Part shown: positions 1-8,356 of the stretch, one piece after another
Numbering within the stretch: the first letter of the stretch is position 1
How the letters are laid out: every line of letters starts with the position of its first letter
NCBI GenBank assembly: GCA_964545075.1
Contig: CAZJFS010000066.1
Span: 1-22,128 of the forward strand
Origin: DAOPXV01 sp035352535
GTDB taxonomy: Bacteria > Muiribacteriota > UBA9980
Direction of reading: 5' to 3'
Length of the DNA: 22,128 nt
Notes under the pieces: model-generated
The model's input: only the letters and a program-made list of their open reading frames with translations
Databases searched by the model: none
What the model was told of the DNA's origin: nothing
Program-made: the position numbers and the translations under genes

Positions 1-1068
1 TACCACGCCGGCCTGTCCCTGAAGGAGCGAAAAGCCGCGCAGGAACAGTTCAGTTATGACGAAGCCGGAGTGATCGTCGCGACCAATGCGTTTGGTATGG
101 GCATAGACAAGTCGAATGTAAGATTCGTGCTGCATTACAACATGCCGAAAAACATCGAAAGCTATTATCAGGAAGCCGGAAGGGCCGGGCGCGACGGTGA
201 AAAAGCCGAGTGCATAATGCTCTTTTCAGGTTCGGACATAATAATGAATAAATTTTTAATTGAAAACAGCGACCGCGATAAAGACGCGACGGGCGCGGCG
301 CGCTCCGATAAAAGCCACGAAATGCGGAAATTATCGCAGATGATCGAATATTGCAACGCATCGTCGTGCCTGAGAAGTTATGTTTTAAGCTATTTCGGCG
401 AAAAGCCGGGATACAAAAGCTGCGGTAATTGCGGAAGCTGCCTGAACGATACCGAATTTACCGATATGACGGTCCAATCTAAAAAGATTCTCTCTTGTAT
501 AAACCTCATGGGCGGCCGTTTCGGGACCACTTTTGTAACGGAAGTGCTGCGCGGCGCGAATCCTGAACGCGCGGATGAATTCGGTTTTAACAAACTTCCC
601 GTGTATGCGGCGATGAAGGACGCTTCCGCCGGAGCCATAAAAGACATGATCTCGGTTCTGGCTTCGGACGGGTATATAAAGATAGACGACAGCCAGTACC
701 GGACCCTTTCGCTGTGCGAAAAAGCCGAAAACGCTTTAAAAACCGATGAAAAAATATTATTAAAATATAAAGAGGCGGCGGTCAAACCGAAAGCTTTGCG
801 AAAATTTCCGCCGGCCGCGGTGGAAACCGCCGGCGATATGAAACTTTTCGACAGGCTGAAGGCGCTGCGCCGCGAGCTTGCCAATAAACAGCGCGTGCCG
901 CCCTATCTCATATTTTCGGACGCGGCGTTAAACGGCATGTGTAAATCGCTGCCTTCGACGGATGCGGGATTTTTAGAAGTCAGCGGCGTCGGACAGACCA
1001 AACTGAAACAATACGGCAAGATCTTCATGGCCGAGATCAAGCGGTTCGTGGCTGAAAAAAGGCTTTAA
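1..1068 (+). CDS. recQ: ATP-dependent DNA helicase RecQ, C-terminal part (5' end outside window)
   Basis: RecQ unwinds DNA 3'-to-5' in recombination and replication repair. The frame is open from base 1, so the protein enters from the left edge and only its last 355 residues are present. The fragment begins within the second RecA-like lobe: a YHAGLS motif at residues 1-6, motif V (ATNAFGMGIDK) at 27-37, and the arginine-finger motif VI (QEAGRAGRDG) at 57-66. The RecQ zinc site follows, with Cys123, Cys141, Cys144 and Cys147, then a winged-helix domain (about 155-240) and an HRDC domain (about 281-353). This is the full classical RecQ C-terminus, so the gene looks intact apart from the window edge. 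The internal GTG at base 70 is not a start, because it lies inside motif V. The next gene begins 19 bp downstream and is probably co-transcribed. Confidence 0.96.
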   Translation, partial: YHAGLSLKERKAAQEQFSYDEAGVIVATNAFGMGIDKSNVRFVLHYNMPKNIESYYQEAGRAGRDGEKAECIMLFSGSDIIMNKFLIENSDRDKDATGAARSDKSHEMRKLSQMIEYCNASSCLRSYVLSYFGEKPGYKSCGNCGSCLNDTEFTDMTVQSKKILSCINLMGGRFGTTFVTEVLRGANPERADEFGFNKLPVYAAMKDASAGAIKDMISVLASDGYIKIDDSQYRTLSLCEKAENALKTDEKILLKYKEAAVKPKALRKFPPAAVETAGDMKLFDRLKALRRELANKQRVPPYLIFSDAALNGMCKSLPSTDAGFLEVSGVGQTKLKQYGKIFMAEIKRFVAEKRL

Positions 1069-1087
1069 ACAGAGTTGATTTAATATT

Positions 1088-1573
1088 ATGTTCAAGACCA
1101 CTCTTACCGCGATCTTTTTATCCATAATTATAGCCCTTCAGATAACTGGTTTTCCAAAGCTTATTACCGGCGTCATAGTAAATTCCATATATATATTGTT
1201 ATATTTCGCGGCTGATATTAAAAGCGTTATAATGCTTGCTATTTTGACGCCGTCAGTCGCTTTTTTCACGGGACACCTTCCGCCGTTCATGGTGCCTGTG
1301 GCCCCATTTATAGCCGCGGGCAACGTTTCGATGGTTTTATGCTATCATTTTTTTAAGGATAAAAACAAAGCGGTTAGAATGATCGCGCCGGCATTTTTAA
1401 AAGCTTTAATAATAGGAGTTTCCGGGTCGGCCCTCGCGGAAGGCATAGCCGGAGATCCGGCGTCTAAGATGGCTATTCATATAGTGATGTTCATACAGTT
1501 TTTCACGGCGGCGTTCGGGATATTTCTGGGCGAATACCTTAACATAAGAATTTCCAGAACAAATAAAAAATAA
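1088..1573 (+). CDS. small integral membrane protein resembling an ECF transporter S component
   Basis: This 161-residue, very hydrophobic protein has about five membrane segments (roughly residues 5-24, 28-42, 45-62, 70-88 and 98-118, with a further one near 128-150) and ends in a short basic tail. The stretch at residues 54-79, with TP, a GHLPP turn and a PFIAAGN motif, resembles small ECF-transporter substrate-binding (S) components found in many bacteria, which capture a vitamin or metal and use shared EcfA/EcfT subunits. No EcfA ATPase or EcfT lies nearby and the substrate cannot be deduced. It follows recQ by 19 bp with only a weak ribosome site (GAG), so it is probably read on the same transcript. 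It meets the hybrid kinase gene tail to tail, 13 bp away. Membrane location is clear; the ECF assignment rests on pattern recognition and is moderate. Confidence 0.6.
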   Translation: MFKTTLTAIFLSIIIALQITGFPKLITGVIVNSIYILLYFAADIKSVIMLAILTPSVAFFTGHLPPFMVPVAPFIAAGNVSMVLCYHFFKDKNKAVRMIAPAFLKALIIGVSGSALAEGIAGDPASKMAIHIVMFIQFFTAAFGIFLGEYLNIRISRTNKK

Positions 1574-1586
1574 TATAAAAACTCAA

Positions 1587-3545
1587 CTATTTTTTTAAGT
1601 ACTTGTCTATAACTTTCCATAAAAGCACATCGTCTAAAGGCTTTGTCAGGCATTCATCTATTCCGCTCTCGACCATCTTTATTTGTTCCTCAGGTAAAGC
1701 GTAAGCCGTTAGCGCGATTATCGGGGTATGCCCGCCGGTTGGGGATTCTTTTTCGCGAATGATTTTCGTGGCCGAGATGCCGTCCAGGACGGGCATTTGT
1801 ATATCCATAAACACCATGTCGAATTTCTGCCGTTCGAGGGCTTCAAGCGCTTCGCGGCCGTCCATAACGATTTTATAGTTAAAACCCTTGCCGCTAAGAT
1901 ATTTTTCGATGATCGCTCTTCCTACTACGTCATCATCGACGGCAAGTATGTTATAGGATGATGTATGTAAATTCAATTCCGTTATGACCGGCTTTATTTC
2001 CGCGTTCAATGAAGTTTCGCGCTCAATAGTTTCAAAATTGAGTTCGAAAATGAAGTTAGACCCTGAGCCCGGAGCGCTCTCGACATTAATCCTGCCGCCC
2101 ATGAGCTTCAAAAGTTCATTTACGATCGAAAGGCCAAGGCCGATCCCGCCGTATTTTTTCGTGGATGAAATATCACCCTGGCTGAAACGCTCGAAAATTT
2201 CATCCAGTTTTTCATTGGGTATTCCAATTCCGGTGTCTTTTACGTAAAATTTAATCGTCACGTTTTTTTCGCATTTATCAGATTCCATGACGCCGATGGT
2301 TATGCCGCCGTGTTGCGTAAATTTAATGGCGTTACTGATAATATTCAATAAAATTTGTTTTATTCGTAATCTGTCTCCGATAACGTTATATTTTATTTTT
2401 TTATCGATATCCAGACTGACCGAAAGCTTTTTATTTTTGATAGATTCCTCAAAAAAATCGAGGGATTCGTGAACTAAATTTTCTATTTCAAAGGGTTTAT
2501 ATTCTATATTCAATTTATTTGCTTCGATCTTTGAAAAATCGAGAATATCGTTGATGATATCCATTAAATGAGTTGAGCAGGTTTTGATGGTGCTCAAAAA
2601 ATCCTTCTGACATTCATTCAGCGGAGTTTTGATCAAAAGGTTTGAAAATCCTATTATTCCATGCATGGGCGTTCTTATTTCATGGCTCATATTTGAAAGA
2701 AAAAGGCTTTTAGCCCGGCTGGCCTCTTCGGCGCGTTCCTTTGCCTTTAACAGTTCATTCTCCATTTTTTTACGTTCGCTGATATTTCTGGCGATTCCGA
2801 AAACCTCGAAGGGTTTTCCGTGTAGTAAACGCACGAAGCTTTTTATATCGAAGAATATTCTTTTTCCGTTTTTGCTTATCAGTTCAAGTTCGTATGAGGC
2901 TCTGTTCATTTCTCCGCAACCTCTTAAGTTAACAAGATTTATCACAAATTCATAATATTCGGGCGCGACGATATTCTTAAGCTTGATGCTGCCGCATTCA
3001 TTTTTGTCATATCCGAGATGTTCCTCGGCGGCCTTGTTTATTGACGTGAAATTACCTTCAAGATCCATGGTATAGATGATGTCGTTCGCGTTATCTATAA
3101 GCTCGCGATAGCGCATCTCGCTTTCACAGAGTTTTCTTTCAGTTTTCTGAACGTTGTCCATGTTGCGCCATTCGCGAAGCCCTCTTTGTACGACCTGATC
3201 CATATTTAAAAGCGTTTCCGATGATTTGACTATGTAATCTATGGCGCCGGCCTTCATGGCTTCGACGGCGACCGATTCGTTGCCGTGGCTTGTCATTATG
3301 ATCACCGGATAAAATGGCCAGTTGTACTGATCTTTTTTTATCAAACGGGTCCCTTCGCCGTCCGGGAGCTTCCAATCCGAAAGTATCAGGTCGGGCTTAA
3401 ATTCATCGAGGGCCTGATCCGCCTCCTCAAGAGTTCTATAGAACCTTAGTTCATAAAACTCCATTTTTTCTTCGAATCCGCTTTCGATCAAATCTATGTG
3501 CTGTATTTCATCTTCGACGAACATAATTTTGATTTTGTCAGGCAT
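1587..3545 (-). CDS. hybrid sensor histidine kinase, REC-PAS-HisKA-HATPase-REC
   Basis: This 652-residue cytosolic hybrid kinase has no membrane segment. The N-terminal receiver (about 5-125) has acidic pair Glu11/Asp12, phospho-acceptor Asp57, Thr85 and Lys107. A PAS domain (about 143-262) follows, then a HisKA domain with phospho-accepting His288 in SHEIRTP. The ATPase domain has an N box (Asn401, Asn405), G1 (DTGIGIP, 437-443) and G2 (GGIGLGLS, 466-473). The C-terminal receiver has Asp537-539, phospho-acceptor Asp581, Thr613 and Lys635. All key residues are present in every domain. It starts at ATG with an AAGGA site, 12 bp after the upstream kinase, and is the last gene of a three-gene operon. 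The N-terminal receiver suggests its activity is set by phosphate from the neighbouring kinase; this is inference. No DNA-binding, HPt or enzymatic output domain is present. Confidence 0.93.
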   Translation of the reverse strand: MPDKIKIMFVEDEIQHIDLIESGFEEKMEFYELRFYRTLEEADQALDEFKPDLILSDWKLPDGEGTRLIKKDQYNWPFYPVIIMTSHGNESVAVEAMKAGAIDYIVKSSETLLNMDQVVQRGLREWRNMDNVQKTERKLCESEMRYRELIDNANDIIYTMDLEGNFTSINKAAEEHLGYDKNECGSIKLKNIVAPEYYEFVINLVNLRGCGEMNRASYELELISKNGKRIFFDIKSFVRLLHGKPFEVFGIARNISERKKMENELLKAKERAEEASRAKSLFLSNMSHEIRTPMHGIIGFSNLLIKTPLNECQKDFLSTIKTCSTHLMDIINDILDFSKIEANKLNIEYKPFEIENLVHESLDFFEESIKNKKLSVSLDIDKKIKYNVIGDRLRIKQILLNIISNAIKFTQHGGITIGVMESDKCEKNVTIKFYVKDTGIGIPNEKLDEIFERFSQGDISSTKKYGGIGLGLSIVNELLKLMGGRINVESAPGSGSNFIFELNFETIERETSLNAEIKPVITELNLHTSSYNILAVDDDVVGRAIIEKYLSGKGFNYKIVMDGREALEALERQKFDMVFMDIQMPVLDGISATKIIREKESPTGGHTPIIALTAYALPEEQIKMVESGIDECLTKPLDDVLLWKVIDKYLKK

Positions 3546-3557
3546 TTAACGTATCCT

Positions 3558-5342
3558 TTAAATTTTAATTTTTTCAACCGCGATTATGGGTATGGTAAAA
3601 TAAAATGTGCATCCTTTATCCTTGCCTTCGGATTCGGCCCATATCCTGCCGCCATGATAATCGATTATTTTTTTTGAAACAGCCAGCCCAATGCCGTTCC
3701 CATCTGAGCGGGGGTTTAGTTTTTCGAACAGATTAAAGATTTTTTCGAGGTATGCCTTTTCAATTCCAATACCGTTATCTTTTATATAAAAACAATGTTC
3801 ATTTTCTTCCTTGGTAAATCCAATTTTTATTTCAGGTTCCGTTTGCGTTCCAATATATTTAATAGCGTTTTCGATCAGGTTCTGGACCACTTCCCGAATT
3901 CTCTGCCTATCGGCCTTAATTTCGGGCATATCAGAAAGTATATTTATTTTAATATTAGCTTTTTTAATATTGGAGTTTAAAAGTTCGATGGTTTCATTTA
4001 TTAATTCCTTCATCTGAATTTTTTCGAATAAACCCGTAATTTTTCCGAGCCTTGAAAGTTTGAGAAGGCATTCGAGCAGTCCATACATTTTATTCGCGGC
4101 ATTTTCCATTTTTTTAATATCTGAAACGATGCGTTCGGACTTTCCCTGCTTGATATGCTCGTTAACAAGTCCCAGATATCCCTGCATTGTAATAATCGGA
4201 CTTTTCAGTTCATGTGAAACCGTATAATTAAACGACTCGAGTTCGGCATTTTTTTCTTCGAGTTCCTTCACCTGCTGTCTGATTATCTTTTCTTTATGCT
4301 TGATTTCCGTTATGTCGCGGCCGATGCATAAAATATGGGTATTAGTTTCGGATTCATCAAATTCGGGGTATAGAAGCCAATTGAAGACGGTTTCTCCGGT
4401 TTTACCGGGCATCGTAGATTCCAGTCCGTATTTTTGATTGGTGTCGATGACTTTTTTTATGGCGTTTTCGAAAAATTGGCGAAGTTCGACGGGAAGTTCC
4501 AGTTCTTTTAAGTTTTTTCCGGATAATGATTCCGCTTTTATTTCGGCGTATTTCTCGATTGAAGGATTTGAATACAAAACCCGTGATTTATTATCCAGGC
4601 GCATTATGACGTCGTTGTTGTTTTCAACCAGAGTCCTGTATTTTTTTTCTGAATATTTTAAAGCTTCCACGGCGTTTGCTCTTCCTAATTCAGTGCGCAT
4701 ATATTCCAGCATTAGATAAACCAAAACAACGGTTGATAATAATATTATGATAATCGAAATTTGTATGAGATTGCGTTTGATCCTTTTTATTTCGTCCTGA
4801 ACGTCGTAGATGTAGATTCCAGTACCTATTATCCAGCCCCATGGCGCGAAACCCTTGACATAAGATATCTTTGGAACGACCTTGTTCTCCTCTTCCCTGA
4901 GCTGCCACATATAATCGACGAAACCGGCGCCGTCTTTTTTTACGGTTTCAACCATTTCAACAAATAATTTTTTTCCTTCAGGGTCTTTAAAATCACTGAG
5001 GTCTTTACCGTTAAGATCTATGCGGTAAGGGTGTATTATCATTTTAGGATGCATGTCGTTTATCCAGAAATAATCTTTCATTTTATTGCCGTAATGAAGG
5101 GAGTGTATCTGGGCGATGACCGCTTTCTGAGCCTGATCGCGAGTAAGCAACCCCTTTTTTTCATCAGCTTCGAATTTGGCGAGAATGTTCCAGGCCGAGT
5201 TCGTGAGCTCACTGATCATTTCCTTTTTTTGATCATATATGTTTTTTTCGAACGCGGGGAGCATGATGCCGAAAATAACGGTTAAAAAAAGAGTTATGAC
5301 AATGGCTGTGAGCAAAGTTATGCGAATTAAAATATTTTTCAA
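3558..5342 (-). CDS. membrane sensor histidine kinase, Cache-PAS-HisKA-HATPase
   Basis: This 594-residue kinase has a membrane anchor at residues 8-30, an extracytoplasmic domain at about 31-190, and a second membrane segment at about 191-213. The extracytoplasmic part has single-Cache signatures (YFWIND at 91-96, HPY at 104-106, a GWIIGTG stretch at 169-175), a family that usually binds small organic acids or amino acids. In the cytosol come a PAS domain (about 232-348), a short coiled coil, a HisKA domain with His377 in VSHELKSP, and an ATPase domain with N-box Asn488/Asn492, G1 (DNGIGI, 522-527) and G2 (GNGIGLA, 548-554). The FNYTVSHELK form of HisKA is the phytochrome-kinase type that commonly pairs with stand-alone Rcp1-like receivers, exactly what lies upstream. 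The start is TTG at 5342, chosen because a GGAG site precedes it. It is the middle gene of the operon. Confidence 0.93.
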   Translation of the reverse strand: MKNILIRITLLTAIVITLFLTVIFGIMLPAFEKNIYDQKKEMISELTNSAWNILAKFEADEKKGLLTRDQAQKAVIAQIHSLHYGNKMKDYFWINDMHPKMIIHPYRIDLNGKDLSDFKDPEGKKLFVEMVETVKKDGAGFVDYMWQLREEENKVVPKISYVKGFAPWGWIIGTGIYIYDVQDEIKRIKRNLIQISIIIILLSTVVLVYLMLEYMRTELGRANAVEALKYSEKKYRTLVENNNDVIMRLDNKSRVLYSNPSIEKYAEIKAESLSGKNLKELELPVELRQFFENAIKKVIDTNQKYGLESTMPGKTGETVFNWLLYPEFDESETNTHILCIGRDITEIKHKEKIIRQQVKELEEKNAELESFNYTVSHELKSPIITMQGYLGLVNEHIKQGKSERIVSDIKKMENAANKMYGLLECLLKLSRLGKITGLFEKIQMKELINETIELLNSNIKKANIKINILSDMPEIKADRQRIREVVQNLIENAIKYIGTQTEPEIKIGFTKEENEHCFYIKDNGIGIEKAYLEKIFNLFEKLNPRSDGNGIGLAVSKKIIDYHGGRIWAESEGKDKGCTFYFTIPIIAVEKIKI

Positions 5343-5370
5343 GATTTTAAAGCTCCAAAAGATAAAAAAA

Positions 5371-5382
5371 TCAATTAATTGA
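5371..5382. repeat. 12-bp perfect palindrome between receiver and kinase genes
   Basis: TCAATTAATTGA is its own reverse complement and sits in the 41-bp gap between the receiver stop and the kinase ribosome site. It may be a protein-binding site or a small RNA structure, but such AT-only cores arise easily by chance. Confidence 0.3.
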
Positions 5383-5383
5383 G

Positions 5384-5827
5384 CTATTTTTGCGGCGTAG
5401 TGTTTAACTTTTTCCAGTATCCAACTATCATATGTATGAAATTAGATAATGAATCGTAACCCAGGGGTTTTACGACATAACTATTGGCGTGATTGAGATA
5501 TGCCAGTTCCAGGTCCTTTTCGTCCTGGGAAGAAGTGAAGATAATCACCGGGATTAAAATCAATTCGGGATCATTTTTGATATTTTTTAAAACTTCGATT
5601 CCGCTTATTTTTGGCAATTTCAGATCTAACAGGATCAGATCGGGAAGCGGATGTTTTTCGCGGTCGGAAAATTCTTCCTTCGCTAAAAGATAATTGATGG
5701 CTTCCTCGCCGTCAACGACATGAAATATTTTACAGGGGGTATTGTTGCCTTCGAAACATTCTATTATAAGTTCGGCCTGATCTATGTTATCTTCGATGAG
5801 CAATACTTTAAAAACATTGTTTTTCAT
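5384..5827 (-). CDS. stand-alone response regulator receiver, Rcp1-like
   Basis: This 147-residue protein is a single receiver domain. It has acidic pair Glu12/Asp13, phospho-acceptor Asp68 in LLDLKLP, a Thr98 switch position and Lys120. The long loop between helix 2 and strand 3 (around residues 50-62) and the sequence style match Rcp1/CheY-like regulators that partner phytochrome-type kinases. There is no output domain, so it likely acts by protein-protein contact or as a phosphate shuttle. It is the first gene of the three-gene signalling operon: an AAGGG ribosome site precedes its ATG, and the kinase follows after 41 bp, a gap holding a 12-bp perfect palindrome. It is divergent from the amylase gene, with the shared upstream region at 5828-6133. 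Confidence 0.92.
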   Translation of the reverse strand: MKNNVFKVLLIEDNIDQAELIIECFEGNNTPCKIFHVVDGEEAINYLLAKEEFSDREKHPLPDLILLDLKLPKISGIEVLKNIKNDPELILIPVIIFTSSQDEKDLELAYLNHANSYVVKPLGYDSLSNFIHMIVGYWKKLNTTPQK

Positions 5828-6037
5828 TTAAAACCCTTCTTTTTTTTATTTCCCATCAAAAAGGCCGGCGTATATTATTTTATCAAATCATGCAGCCAAT
5901 CTAAAAAATTATATATTAATTATATTATCAAAAACACGGCGACTTATCAATCTTTTTTTTATTTAAGGCAGGTTTGAAAAAGGCGGCGGCATTTTTAGCT
6001 TATCACAAGAAATTTGTTCCATACTAATCTTCTTTTG

Positions 6038-6046
6038 TGGTATAAT
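6038..6046 (+). promoter_or_regulatory. extended -10 promoter for the amylase gene
   Basis: TGG followed by consensus TATAAT gives a TGn extended -10 element. No good -35 lies at 16-18 bp, as is usual for extended -10 promoters. Transcription would start near 6053, giving a leader of about 80 nt before the ATG at 6134. Confidence 0.6.
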
Positions 6047-6123
6047 ATTTTTTCGAAAACGTCATTTTTAAGCGTGAAAATCAGGTTGAAACGGCAATTT
6101 CATTTATTATTTAGCATAAATCT

Positions 6124-6128
6124 GGAGG
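6124..6128 (+). promoter_or_regulatory. ribosome binding site that fixes the amylase start
   Basis: GGAGG lies 5 nt before the in-frame ATG at 6134. It excludes the 40-codon upstream extension and places the signal peptide at the true N-terminus. An out-of-frame ATG sits at 6130. Confidence 0.8.
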
Positions 6129-6133
6129 TATGT

Positions 6134-8356
6134 ATGTCCGGCCTTATAAACTTCAAAAGATCAAAAAAAACCATATTTTTAATATCAACAGCGCTAATGT
6201 TTATTATAACCGCCATGTCGCCCGCATTTGCCCAGGAAAAGGTCAGCGTCAAGTTTTCTTATTCGCCTAACGCCAGCGCCAAATCCGTCTCGGTGGCCGG
6301 AAGCTTCAACGACTGGAATAAAACCGCTTCGCCTATGAAGGAAGCGGCCGGCGGGGTATGGGAAACCGAGATACCGGTCGCGGCCGGAGCGCATCAGTAT
6401 AAATTCGTCATAAACGGCGAAGTGTGGGTCGCGGACCCGGCGAACCGCGAGACTTGCGATGACGGGCAGGGCGGTAAAAACAGCGTTTTAAACGCGGGCG
6501 AAGATCTTTACAAAAAACTTTCATCCATGTCGCCTAACGATGATACCATCGAGGCGGAAGGCATTTCCCACAGGCAGGCCGAGGTCAGATATCTCGATTT
6601 CATAGATGAAAAGACGGTAAGGATAATGCTGCGTTCATTTAAAAACGATCTGAGCGCGCCATCGATAGCCGTTTCAAAAAAATCATCGAAATCGTATTCG
6701 CTGGCCGTAATGGTAAAATACGCCAGCGACGGGATTTATGATTACTACAAAACTTATATCAATGACGCCGATTCAACGACGGTATACCTGTTTTTCGTGA
6801 ATTCGGGGAAGGAAGGCAAACACTACGGCTATAAAGGAATTTTCGAACCCGAAGAATCTAATAAAATGTCGGATAACGCTTTTAAGATCCCGGATTCTTT
6901 GTTTAAAACGGTAAATAAGCCTTACTGGTGGCCTGATGCCATATTTTATCAGATATTTCCGGACCGCTTCTGCGACGGCGACGCCGAACTCAATCAAAAA
7001 TTCGTTATGCCGTGGGGGTCTAAACCCGTAAATGATAATTTTATGGGAGGCGATCTCGCGGGAATAAAACAAAAATTATCGTATATAAAAGATCTCGGGG
7101 CTAACGCCATATACTTAAACCCTATATTTCAGTCGAACTCGAACCATAAATACGACACCATAGATTATTTCAAGATAGATCCGACGCTCGGGACGGAAGA
7201 GACTTTTCTCGGGCTTTTGAATCAAGCGCACTCGAAGGGAATAAAGCTGATAATAGACGGCGTATTCAATCATACATCCACCGATTTTTTCGCGTTCGAC
7301 GACGTTAAGAAACTCGGCGAAAAAAGCAAGTACGGCGCGTGGTATAATTTCAAGAATTTTCCCGTGAATATGCAAACGCCAAATTATGAATGCTGGTGGA
7401 ATATCGGATCGCTCCCGAAATTAAACGTTAAAAATACAGACGTTTATAACTACCTTCTTACGGTTCCGCAATATTGGATGAAAACCGGCATAGACGGCTT
7501 CAGGCTCGACGTTCCGAACGAGCTTCCGCATTCGTTCTGGAAGGATTTCAGAAAGATAGTCAAAGCCTGTTCGAAGGAATCATATATCGTCGGCGAGATA
7601 TGGGCCGACGGTTCGCCCTGGCTTTCCGGCGATCAATTCGACGCCGTCATGAATTATAAGCTCAGAAACCAGATAATATCGTTTTTCGTGAAACGCGAGA
7701 TAACGCCTTTGAAGTTAGACGAAATGCTCAATGAAAATAAGGCCGGCCTGTCGGAATCGGCGTTCTTCTCGATGATGAATATGCTCGATTCACACGACAC
7801 TCCAAGGTTTTTAACCGTGTGCGGCGGCGACGTTTCCGTATTTAAATCGGCCATAGCCTTCGTTATGTGCTATCCCGGCGCGCCGTCCATCTATTACGGC
7901 GACGAGATCGGCCTGACCGGCGAAAAAGACCCGGACAACAGGAAATGCATGCAATGGAATGAAAAAGAATGGAATAAAGATATATATGAGTTTTACAAAA
8001 AAATAATAGCCGTCAGAAACGGTTGCCTGGAACTCAGGCGCGGCGATATATTCACGCTTGCCGCTGAAAAAGACTCTAAAATATATAGCTTTGTAAGAGT
8101 ATATAAAAACTCCGCTACGGTTTGCGTATTCAATCAGGACGATAAGAACGCGGGTGAATTTTCCGTCGACGCGGACTATATATTAAACCTTATGGATATT
8201 GTAAGAGATAGCGTCAAAAAAATAAAAGTTACCGAATTATACAGCGGAAAGGAAGATAAAATAGAGCTTGAAAAAGCAACTTCATTCAAAGTTTCGATCC
8301 CCGCGAAGGGGTTCGGCATCTATAAATTTTTTATAAATGAGCCGGACAAAAGATAA
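6134..8356 (+). CDS. secreted neopullulanase/cyclomaltodextrinase-type alpha-amylase (CBM48-CBM34-GH13)
   Basis: This 740-residue enzyme should cleave alpha-1,4 (and possibly alpha-1,6) bonds in starch-derived glucans or pullulan. Residues 1-33 form a signal peptide (basic start, hydrophobic core 13-28, AFA before the cut). A CBM48-like glycogen-binding fold covers about 38-121 (VAGSFNDW at 54-61), a CBM34-like domain about 128-262, and the GH13 barrel starts near 265. The four GH13 regions are intact: DGVFNH at 375-380; nucleophile Asp459 in GFRLDV; acid/base Glu488 in GEIW; and HD at 554-555 with transition-state Asp555. The YYGDEIG and DPDNR motifs point to the GH13_20 group. The start is the ATG at 6134, because GGAGG lies 5 nt upstream and the signal peptide begins there; the open frame to 6014 is not translated. 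Its last 37 bp overlap the end of tilS on the other strand. No transporter or other glucan gene is adjacent. Confidence 0.92.
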   Translation: MSGLINFKRSKKTIFLISTALMFIITAMSPAFAQEKVSVKFSYSPNASAKSVSVAGSFNDWNKTASPMKEAAGGVWETEIPVAAGAHQYKFVINGEVWVADPANRETCDDGQGGKNSVLNAGEDLYKKLSSMSPNDDTIEAEGISHRQAEVRYLDFIDEKTVRIMLRSFKNDLSAPSIAVSKKSSKSYSLAVMVKYASDGIYDYYKTYINDADSTTVYLFFVNSGKEGKHYGYKGIFEPEESNKMSDNAFKIPDSLFKTVNKPYWWPDAIFYQIFPDRFCDGDAELNQKFVMPWGSKPVNDNFMGGDLAGIKQKLSYIKDLGANAIYLNPIFQSNSNHKYDTIDYFKIDPTLGTEETFLGLLNQAHSKGIKLIIDGVFNHTSTDFFAFDDVKKLGEKSKYGAWYNFKNFPVNMQTPNYECWWNIGSLPKLNVKNTDVYNYLLTVPQYWMKTGIDGFRLDVPNELPHSFWKDFRKIVKACSKESYIVGEIWADGSPWLSGDQFDAVMNYKLRNQIISFFVKREITPLKLDEMLNENKAGLSESAFFSMMNMLDSHDTPRFLTVCGGDVSVFKSAIAFVMCYPGAPSIYYGDEIGLTGEKDPDNRKCMQWNEKEWNKDIYEFYKKIIAVRNGCLELRRGDIFTLAAEKDSKIYSFVRVYKNSATVCVFNQDDKNAGEFSVDADYILNLMDIVRDSVKKIKVTELYSGKEDKIELEKATSFKVSIPAKGFGIYKFFINEPDKR

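Larger units (their letters stand above)
5828..6133. promoter_or_regulatory. divergent intergenic region between the signalling operon and the amylase gene
   Basis: This 306-bp stretch has no convincing gene. It is AT-rich and must hold the promoters for both directions. The rightward promoter is clear (extended -10 at 6038-6046). For the leftward operon there are TATAAT boxes on the minus strand at 5913-5908 and 5924-5919, but neither has a good -35 at 16-18 bp, so I do not choose between them. The hexamer TTATCA occurs four times (5880, 5925, 5944, 6000), which may be chance in such AT-rich DNA or may be a regulator site. Confidence 0.6.

Noticed and set aside
1574..1586. Bidirectional terminator between the membrane protein and hybrid kinase genes
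   Set aside because: The 13-bp gap is AT-rich with T-runs on each side but has no stem of useful length.
5345..5390. Ribosome-site-masking hairpin (AGCTC with GAGCT) before the Cache kinase
   Set aside because: The stem is only five or six base pairs with a long AT-rich loop, too weak to support.
5908..5931. Promoter for the signalling operon from minus-strand TTGATA and TATAAT
   Set aside because: The spacer is only 12 bp here, and 20 bp for the other pairing (5950-5945 with 5924-5919), so neither is credible.
6014..6133. 40-codon N-terminal extension of the amylase
   Set aside because: GGAGG at 6124-6128 and the signal peptide both begin the protein at 6134, and the -10 promoter box lies inside the extension.
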